Shown one piece after another: positions 29,301 to 40,000 of a stretch of 64,000 nt of DNA. The stretch is from Mytilisepta virgata (Eukaryota; Mollusca; Bivalvia; Mytilida; Mytilidae): positions 6,572,001 through 6,636,000 of the forward strand of contig JAPWFG010000015.1 in NCBI GenBank assembly GCA_028015205.1. The letters are read 5' to 3'. The notes beneath the pieces were generated by a model. That model searched no databases, had not been told where the DNA came from, and worked only from the letters and a program-made list of their open reading frames with translations. Each line of letters begins with the position of its first letter. The first letter of the stretch is position 1. Position numbers and translations under genes: made by a program.

Positions 29301-32300
29301 GCCCTTTGAACTTTAAAATTTTGCTGAAATTGCCTTGTAAGCGATCTCATGCCTACATTTTTTGCGGATTTTGATGAAATTCCTATAAAAGATGTGTTTC
29401 AATGGTTTCTCAATCAAGATCAAATTCGAGTGGCATACTGTTATTTTTGGAAGAGTAATTGCCCTTTAATCTTTGAAATTTTGCTAAAATTGCCTTGTAA
29501 GGAAATAATAAGTGTACTGCTTTTCAATTTAAGCAATGCGTGTTTAGATTGAAATTTATTACACTGGACATGACATGTATAAATTGTGTACAAATTTCAG
29601 AAAATTCAACACATTTAGAAAATTTTCTGAAATATTCAACTTTTTATTTTGTGCATACCTGTTTTTACCCCTGTTGTATCTTAATACATGTAGATGTACA
29701 AGTACTAAGCAAATACTATATCATTTAACTAAAATTCTCCACTAAACGAATGTGGCAGGGGACATTCACTGTTTTTTTATTGTAGACTGAACTGGTAGTA
29801 TTGTCCATGGTATGACCTTTTGGGAGCAAATATTGAATTCAAACTCACTGCCATGATTGTTTATCTGCTGTTTATTTACTTTCAGTTTTTGATCAATTTC
29901 ACAGAATGATTGAAATTGAGTCTGGGTTGGCAGATGGTTGACAAATACTTTTGGTGCCAAATTTCTAATGTTATTCTAATGAAAAAATAGTGGAATGACA
30001 GCGATTTTATTCCAGAAATCAAATAAACCCCGCAACTTTTTTTAAGTTGGGCAGCAGTGTTTAAGAGAACCAGTTATTTAAGCTTGGATGGACTTTTTTC
30101 TTTCTTTTTTTTTTTTTTGGTTTTTTTTTTGGCCATAAAAATAAATTGTCTGGTTACCCGACCAACCCTGTTTTCTGGACTTTAAGACCAGTGGGAGAAC
30201 AACATTAAAATCATTTTAAGAAATGTTTAGTACATTATGGTCCTTTTTCCACATTCTAGTGGAAATATTTCAAATTTTTTGTCAACTTTAGGAGGCAGGT
30301 GCCTGCTGTGACTCCACACCTGTAATGTTTAATTACATTACCAAGGCAGACTAGATGCTTTATGCACCAAAACAAATTCCTAGATTCTCCACAGAACTTG
30401 ACATGTGGTAAATGATTTTTAATTCACCTTTCAAATTTCTGAAGTGAAATTAAAGACAATTAAAGACATTTTTATCCAGTAAATAAACACAAATATGAAA
30501 AACAAATAAAAACAGGCTGATAAGGATGAAGAATCTATGATTTAATATTTATATAAATTGTTAACTTACAGCTGTTGTGGTTACGGTTCTTAGCTGTTCT
30601 ATTGTCTGTTTGTTATTTTTCACCTGAAATTTAGAAACAAATAAATTCTTCTGAACAATAGAGGCAAAATCTCTTTCCTAACTTTATTCACCTCAGCCAA
30701 ACAAAAAACGTTTAATACTAGTAAAACTATTCAATAAACTTTAGAAAGAGGACACATATACCTAAGGAGCAATCCAAACAAGAGGCTCCCAAGAGCCTGA
30801 ATCGCTCACCTGTTATATTTGTGTAGATCTTGCATCAGTGTTTATCTTTGCTATTTAATGTGTACCGTCACAATTTTCTCCTTAATATTGATCTGTATGG
30901 CTAAAATATAGAATCCTGAACCCAAATAGATATAGTTGCTAGGGACTTTCTCATCGGTTGCTATGGACTTTTTCAATGGCATGGACTCTTAGCTTCCATT
31001 TTGACTTAAATAGGTAAATTGTAGGGTCCTGAACCCACATATATATGGTTGCTAGGGACTTTTTCATCTGTTGCTATGGGCTTTTTCAATAACACTGACT
31101 CTTGACCTTTCTTTCTGACTTGTACGGGTAAATTATAAGGTCCTTAACCAAAATATATATGGTTGCTAGGAACTTTTTCATAGGTTGTTATGGACTTTTT
31201 CAATGACCTTGACCTTTCTTTTTGACTTGTACGGGTAAATTATAAGGTCCTTAACCCCAATATATATGGTTGCTAGGGACTTTATCATCCTTTGCTAGGG
31301 AATTTCTGATCAGTTGCTATGGACTTTTACAATGACCTTGACCCTTGAACCTCCATTTTACTTGTACAGCTACCATTTAATTTATATCAAGGTATGCTCT
31401 AAACATCTGTGACAATATGTCAGACCATTATTTTCTGTTTATATGTAACTAATCTTTCAAGGGCAAAAACTCCTGTAAGGGGTCAATTGACGATTTTAGT
31501 CATGTTGACTTATTTGTAGATCTTACTTTGCTGAACATTTTTGCTGTTTATATTTGTCTTTATGTATAATAATATTCAAGTTAATAACCTAATACTGCAA
31601 ATTTTCTTAAAATTAACAATTCAGGGGCAATAACCCAAAAATGGGTGGACCAATTTGTCTGAAAGTTTCATGGCAGGTAGATCTTGACCTCATAAATATT
31701 TTTACTACTTGTCTTAATTTAACTGCTTTAATTTTTGAGATATGAGCAAAATGGTGTATTTTCACCTATGTTCTATTTTTAGCCACCGCAGCCATATTTC
31801 TCGATGGACAAGAAAATAAAACATAAAATTTATACTAGATACCCTAAGGATCTGTCAGCCTAAGTGTGGCTGAAATTGATTCTGTAGTTTCAGTTTAAAA
31901 AGATGACCAAAAAAAATGTGAAAAATTGTCTTTAAAGGGCAAAAACACCCATAGGGGTCAGTTGACAATATTGGTCATGTTGACATATTTGTAGATCTTA
32001 CTTTGCTGAACATTTTTGCTGTTTACAGTTTCTCTTTAACAATAATAATATTCAAGATAGCACCCTAAAACTGCAAATTTTCCTTAAAATTAACAACTCA
32101 GGCTCAATAATCCAACAAAGGGTTGACCGATTCGTCTGAAAATTTCACAGCCGGTAGATGTTTACCCTGTGTCAGTTTTGCTCTAAATGCTTTAGTTTTT
32201 GACATATAAGACAAAAACTGCAGTTTACCCCCTATGTTCTATTTTTAGCCATGGCAGCCATGTTTTTCAACCGACAAGAAAATAAAACATAAACTTTTTT

Positions 32301-35300
32301 CTAGATACCCTAACGATCATACAGACTAAGTTGGCTGTAATTGGTTCAGTGGTTTCAGAGGAGAAGATCTTTGAAAAAGTTTATGACGGACGACAGACCC
32401 CAATTGATGGCAAAAGCTCCTTTTAGGACAGGTGAGCTAAAAACGTAATCCATTAGACAAACAAAACACGGGAAGACAAATGAACAACCACAAGCACAAC
32501 AAATAAACAATGAAAACTAAAAAACAATGAACAACATCTTAGATATTGGAACACTGTAACAGTCAATCAATTTGTGATGATGACCGTAAAATTTCCTAAG
32601 TGATGACATCAATTTATCCCTGATAAAACCCTGGTTAAGAAGCTTTTGTGACAGCAGCAATCCTCTTTGTCGAAAGTCATGGTAACTCACGCATGCCCTT
32701 AAAAATCGGATTAGCTGAGAGACGCCACATGCAGGCAATTCTGGTATATTGCTACTCAAGAAGGGAAAGTTAACAATAGGAAAGTCGAAGTCATAAAGTT
32801 TTGTCTTCAGATGTCCCTCATTGTCTATTTCGAGAAACAAATCCAAATATGAAGCGGACTTTGATGTATCTGTGGTATCCTTAATTTCAAGTTCACTGGG
32901 GTAGATGAGATGTAGAAAGTCTTGGAATTTATCGTTATTTAACAACAAGAGGCTCCCAGGAGCCTGAATCGCTCACCTGGTCCTTAAGCTTTAAGGGAGT
33001 CTTTCATGAGCTATTACCCCTATAATGGATCATCTGACAACTTCGACCCAATTCAGACTTTTGTAGAGCTCAATGAGCTGATTGTTTAAGCAAACAACAG
33101 CTTTTCTCTATTGACAACAACTTAATAAGTACAAATTTCAAAAAAAAATCAAGAAAAAGGGCAATAACTCCTACATGGGTGGTTACATCTTCTTCAAAAT
33201 TTCAAAGCAGGTAGATCTTGAGGTGTTAAACACTTTAGCTTCCCATCAGAATTTTGATATCTGTCACCATTTTTGAGTTATTTGCAAAAAACTGCAATTT
33301 ACCCCTATGTTCTATTTTTAGCCATGGCAGCCATGTTTTTTTACAAATCAAAAATCCAAACGATAGTTTAGTAGCACTCATGCCAAGGAACAACTACACT
33401 AAGTTTGGTTGCAATTAAACTTATGGTGTAAGAGGAGTTAACGATTTTATTACAATGAATAAAGACTGCAAAAATGGTCAATTTTGATGATCTAAGGGGA
33501 ATAACTCCTAAAAGGAATGAACCTACAACTTCGATCCTGTTACAAATTTTGTAGATCTTTGTGTGCCTAACAATATGAAATTTAAATTTTTCAAATTTTC
33601 TTTATAGTATCCAAGATATTGAGCTTAATAAGTGCAAAATTTGGAAAAAATGCAGAAAAAGGGCAATAACTCCTACATGGGTCATTGGATCTTCTTCAAA
33701 ATTTCAGGGCAGGTAGATCTTGAGGTGCTGAACACTTTTACCCTATGCCAGAATTTTGATATCTGTTATGGTTTTTGAGTTATTTGCAAAAAACTGCAAT
33801 TTACCCCTATGTTCTATTTTTAGCCATGGCGGCCATGTTTTTTTACAAATCAAAAATCCAAACGATCTTTTTGTACACATAATGCCACTAAACAAATGTA
33901 CCAAGTTTGGTTGCAATTGGACTTATGGTGTCGGACAAGTTAACGTTTGAAAAATTGTTAACAGACGACGACGACAGACGACGACGACAGACGACGACGA
34001 CGGACGCCAAGTGATGGTAAAAGCTCACATGGACCTTTGGTCCAGGTGAGCTAACAACACGTCATCTATATAATTAAAAGTGACATTAAAGGATTGGTCT
34101 AGTTTCTTTTTGTTTTCATATAAAAGACCTTGAATGAAGTCCGCTTCATATGAGTACAGAAACAGATCAGCGAGGAGAGGAGCACAGTTTGTTCCCACTG
34201 GAATGCCAATTGCTTGTTGAAAAATTTGACCACCAAATTAAACAAATATGTAGTCTATGAGAAAATCTAACATGTTTGTAATTTCATCTTCACAATACTT
34301 TTTGTCAAGAATCAGAGTGGTTCTTCACGAAATAAGCCTTTTCTCTAATTAAAACTAGACATTTAAACCTGCGTTTGCCATTTGTCTTTTAAAAAAAACA
34401 TTGATGAACTAGTTGATTCAATCGATATTTTAATTGAGAATGTGGTATGGTAGTATAGAGTGTAGAAAAGTCAAATGTTTTTATACTGTTGCATGTAGCC
34501 AAAGATTTTGATTTTAGATATTGTAGTTAATTTTTTGAGTTTTTAAGAATCCACATCCGACTGACGGCACTGGTGGAATATGATATTTCAAAGTAATTCT
34601 GAAGGCCCTCTTTAATACATGTCAATAAGCATCAAATGTATGGCACATGCAACGTCTTAAATTCAGCTCCTCAATTTGGCAGTGAATAATTGGTGCAAAG
34701 TTTATATTTTTAAAGTAAATATTATTTTAATTGTACATATCATGTTTTTATGAAGTTTATCGGATTATTTTGAAAGTTAAATGACAATAAAAATTATCGT
34801 TTGCAGACGTTCGTTAATCATGATTGATCATGCGCATATAATGTGATAGAACTAATATCCCTTTTCATTGCGCTAATTACATTATCGGTAATTAACGATC
34901 GTTTATTAGACGATATAACACTTGTGAGCTGATATCAGACAGGTGACAATTTAATTAACGGTCGTTTATTATCATTGCAGACATAATTCCTGGTCTCTTA
35001 AAAACATCTCAAACTCTATTAAAATTGTGATTTAGGTATTCATTTTATATAAATATTCATCCATATTTATTATTTTTGTCCCTTATTATTACATTTAAAA
35101 AAAAATAGACATAGTATTTTTTCTTCTGCGGCCGTACGATCGGTATACTGACAAACAGAACGGAGGACTATTCTGACTCCATAACCTCTATAACCATATA
35201 CAAATGTGAAAAATGTATTTATTTAACATATATCTATTCATTTTTATTGATTTTATTGTTAAATTCAACCATTTTAACCTGCAGGCGTATTTAAGTAGGA

Positions 35301-36993
35301 CATCATTAATATGAACCTTCACAATTTACAAAACATGTTGAATTCGCTAAAAAGGTTATTTTTTCATCATCCTAAACATTTGCTAAAAGGCATTTCTGAG
35401 CACTGGAATTTTGAAAATTCCTGGTTTTGGGTAGGTAACACAAGATTTCCCTACATCAATGCAACTTTGAAATTTGTTGAGCACTAAATAATTTCGTACA
35501 TGTCCCTATAAAACTCATATACAGTCATTTCGGATAATTCTGCATTAACATGAAAATAAAATCAGCAAAGTCATTGTTAACAGCTTTAGTGCAATAAATT
35601 TGTTTTGAATTGTTAAAAAAAAAAAAAAAAAAAAATTTGAATGCGCCAAATTAAACACTGCGCTGAATTACCCGACAACATAGTGTATATACAAAGAGGT
35701 ATTGTCATAGTATTAGTACACTTTCAAGATAGATAAGCCATAAGAATAATTATATTTGCCCAGCCTCTGCGGCTCTGGCACAGGGCCCTGTCCCTAGACC
35801 TAGTCATATGCCATTCATGCCATGGTCAATGCCAATCCCCTCCCCCTTTTCAGTTTTGAAACTTTCTATGACCAAGTCCGTAAACCCAAATATTTTTTGC
35901 TGAAATTACTCATTTCAGTTAACTGTTAAATCTGTGTCCCAAGTGCCCGTTCTGACAGTAGCCTACGCGTGACAAGGGAATTTTCTTCTCTAATTTTGGC
36001 GGGAAATCATTGTTCTGGTTTCTGAAATTTGTGTTCTTGCGAACAGAACCAGTTGATTGATGATATATCTTAAGACCGGAAATCAAAGTCAGATATAACG
36101 GACTACGCTGTACCCTTTTAAAATTTCTGTCGAAAACAGATTTTGTTAGTGATATCAGGATATTTCAATTGAAATAACTAGACGTTTTTTTTTTTAAATT
36201 CTAATCGTTGACCCTTAAATGTACAATAAACTGAATGGAATAGAGAATGGAAACGGGTAGTGGGTCAAAGAGACAACAACCCGACCCAGGAACTGTATGT
36301 GATAGTATTATATGATTCCTGCCCGACCAAAGAGCAGAAAACAGATCAAGACTACCAATGGGCCTTCAACGCAGCGAGAAAATCCTGCACCCGGAGGCGG
36401 GCTCCAGCTGGTCCATAAACAATAATGTATTCTAGTTCAGCAAAATAGAAAGCACACTAAACTCCGAAACATAACTTAATGAACCAAAACACACAAGACT
36501 AACAAAGGCTAGAGGTTCCTGACTTGTGACAGGCGTAAAAATGCGGCGGGATTAAACATGGTTTGTGAGATCTCAACCCCCCCCCCCCCTTATACCTCTA
36601 GCCAATGTGGAATAAACAAACACACAGCGATACACACAGTAAAACTCAGTTCAAAAGATGTCCTAGTCCGATTTTAAAAAGGTAACAGAAGAAACTAAGC
36701 AAAATGACAATGATCAATATGTATTATCAAAGGACTAATAGCAGTTACTGACATGCCACTCTAGACCTCAATTAAACTGATCGAAAGACTATGTCTATAT
36801 CATATAGAAAATCAGCCACAATCCCTCCCGTTAGGGGTTAAGTGTCATGCCATCATAAATTATTCATGTTATACGAGAAGAACATACCCCGTATCATGCC
36901 AACAACTGGTTTTAGCATAAATATGTTTATTTCTGATGCAAAGACCCTATGAGTGAATCAATATTAATTGCAATCTTTTATGACTTGACAACA

Positions 36994-37047
<54 letters not shown>

Positions 37048-40000
37048 AGACCCAGGAAAGGGAAGTGTTCATTGTTAGTTTAAGCTTTATTTAAAGGAAG
37101 TTCAACAGGATAAAACTCTTTAGTGTACATACTGAAGTCGTCATTACTGACAGCCAAAATATCATCCAAATATCTAAAAATGTTATTAAATTTTTGTATC
37201 AAATGTTGCTTCGTTTGGGTCTTTACTGGTTTTAGATAGAAATTCAATTTGATTCGTAACAATACAGAAACAGGTGCGCAAGAAGTGGTGCACAGTCAGT
37301 CCCCATTGGAATTCCGATAACTTGGCGATATACGGAATCTCCATAGCAAAAATTTTATCTGGTAAAAATTCAAGTGCAGTTATAATATCAAAGCAGGTCC
37401 AATTGACATAGTTCTTTTGTTTGTCGTTACTAAAAAATGATCTAAAAGAGTTTGAACATATATATTCACACTCTGAAGTTTTAAATGCCCATGTAATTAG
37501 GTATGTGAATTTTTTCTTAATGAGATTATGAGGCAACGTGGTATATAGGGTAGACAAGGGTGGATACACAAAAATGTCTCGCCTGTCGTGTATTTCTAAT
37601 GAAAGTAAATGCTATCAGACATACATTATAAATTTTAAGCTGTAAATAATGAGATAATGTCAATGCTGATGATCACTGTATGAACGCTTAAGCTGCTGCC
37701 AGGCCTGCTGAAGATAACTATAATAATGTCTTCATACTACAAATTGTATAGGTTATTATTCGCCTTATGAAGATATGCTGGATAACTGTGGTTAAGAGTG
37801 AAATAACTTTAAAAGTGATATACCATTGATATTGATTATTGTAACTAAAGATGGCAGTGGACAATGATAGTATGATTGTTATATTTTAATACAAGAAGAA
37901 TATTAAACACAAGCTTTTGAATGTGCTGAAAAACAGGCCAAAACACAAAAACCTAACTATAACCACTGAACCATGAAAATGAGGTCAAGGTCAGATGACA
38001 CCTATAAGCTGGACATGTACACCTTACAATCCTTCCATACACCAAATATAGTAGACCTATTGCATACAGTTTTCGAAAAACAGGTCAAAACACAAAAACT
38101 TAACTATAACCACTGAACTATGAAAATGAGGTCAAGGTCAGATGACACCTGCCAGTTGGATATGTACACCTTACAACCCTTCCATACACCAAATATACTA
38201 GACCTATTGCTTATACTATCTGAGAAATGGACTTGACCACCAAAACTTAACCTTGTTCACTGATCCTTGAAATGGGGTCGAGGTCAATTGAATACTGTCT
38301 GACGGAGATGAGGACCTTTTAAGGTACGCACATACCAAATATAGTTATCCTATTACTCATAATAAGAGAGAAATTAACATTACAAAAAATATTAACTTTT
38401 TTCAAGTAGTCACTGAACCATGAAAATGAGGTCAAGGACAATGTACAAATGACAGACGGAAACTTCGTAATATAAGGCATCTATATACAAAGTATAAAGC
38501 ATCCAGGTCTTCCACCCTCTAAAATATAAAGCTTTTAAGATGTTAGTTAACGCCGCTGCCGCCGCCTCCGGATCACTATCCCTATGTCGAGCTTTCTGCG
38601 ACTTAAGTCGCAGGCTCGACAAAAAATCAAAACGTTGAACACCAATATGAGCATGTTATTTATGAAGTACTTCCAACGAATTTTTCACACTCCAAAACGT
38701 AATTAATACCACTATTTTCGTACACCTTATTTGAAAAAATTATTACCAGTTTTTTTATTGTACCAAGTGTACTAGTAAGTAGAATAGACAGATTAGTGAC
38801 GGAACAATGGCTTGAAGACGAAATAAATCTATATTTGTAAGGTATTTTATGCAGCTTCGGAAGCCACCACATAGTTGGAATTTTCATGGTATTCGGTTCT
38901 GCTTGTAAAGAGGTAGCAATAAGTTTATATGTGTTAACGATGTCATTTTCCGAAAATTGAGTCAGTTGGAATGTATAGGCGACTTTGTTATTTCCTTTTG
39001 CAGAACCTCAATATAAAATTTACCTTAAACAATAACGATATTATTGGCAGCCTTATCAGCTGGGACGAAAACAAATTCCTTTCCGAGTTCTTTTAGCTTA
39101 TGTTTGATATGAGAAATATGGTTATTATGGTTGTTTTTAGGACTAAAATGTTCTTTAAAATGTTTAATACGAATATCAACTATTTTCATTACTGAATTGA
39201 GGAATCTAAGGATTTTTTGTCAACTTCTCGTTTTATCCATTTTTTGCAGTAAGTATGGAGTGAGTCGTGGATGATGTTACGACACTCATTCCACTTAATA
39301 ATTGACGCGGGACGATATTTAAGTCCTTTCCTAAGGAATGATGAACTCTCGGTCCTGGACGATGTTAAGGTCTCCTGTTATAACATGGGAACTGGGGCCA
39401 TAAATGTATTTGGAATTACTGCAATGTCATAACGTAGGTGTATTATCACTGATATTAATATCTTGTCACACCTCTTTTTAATTAAAAACATATTTCCGGG
39501 TAGATTTTTTGTAAACATAACAAATAAGAGGGCGCTCAGTATTATCAAAATAACCAGGAATTTGTTCTTTAACAGCATGATCATTAAGATACTGGTAATA
39601 CAATGTATATATAAAATCAAAACCTTTATTGATATATTGGATTTTAAGAAAATGTATAGCTATATATATTCTGATCTTCGATGGTAGAGATCATAACGGA
39701 ACGGACAGGGTTATAGCACACGCAAGGTTCGAGACTAGGGTGGATATGATATAGTATATCGGGGCCGAACGAGTCTCGAAAGGTTGTTAAATGCCGTACA
39801 ATATATATATGGATATGAGCCCCTGTGGTTATTATGTATAGGAGATACAATGTATAAGTGTGGATTCGTAGAAAAGAATCAACGAGCCGGAGGCTGCAGA
39901 GTGAAAAAAAATTGTTAAGAGGGAGATTGCGAACAAAAACCTATATCATTGATAGCACAGTTTCAATTTTATGCGACAATCTCGGCGGGTGTCTTTAAGG

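Noticed and set aside
32941..34059. Helitron-type insertion for the HCE family
   Set aside because: The 3' hairpin and CTAA end look right, but perfect 7-bp duplications in two copies and an AG start do not fit standard Helitrons. Kept only as an alternative in the findings.
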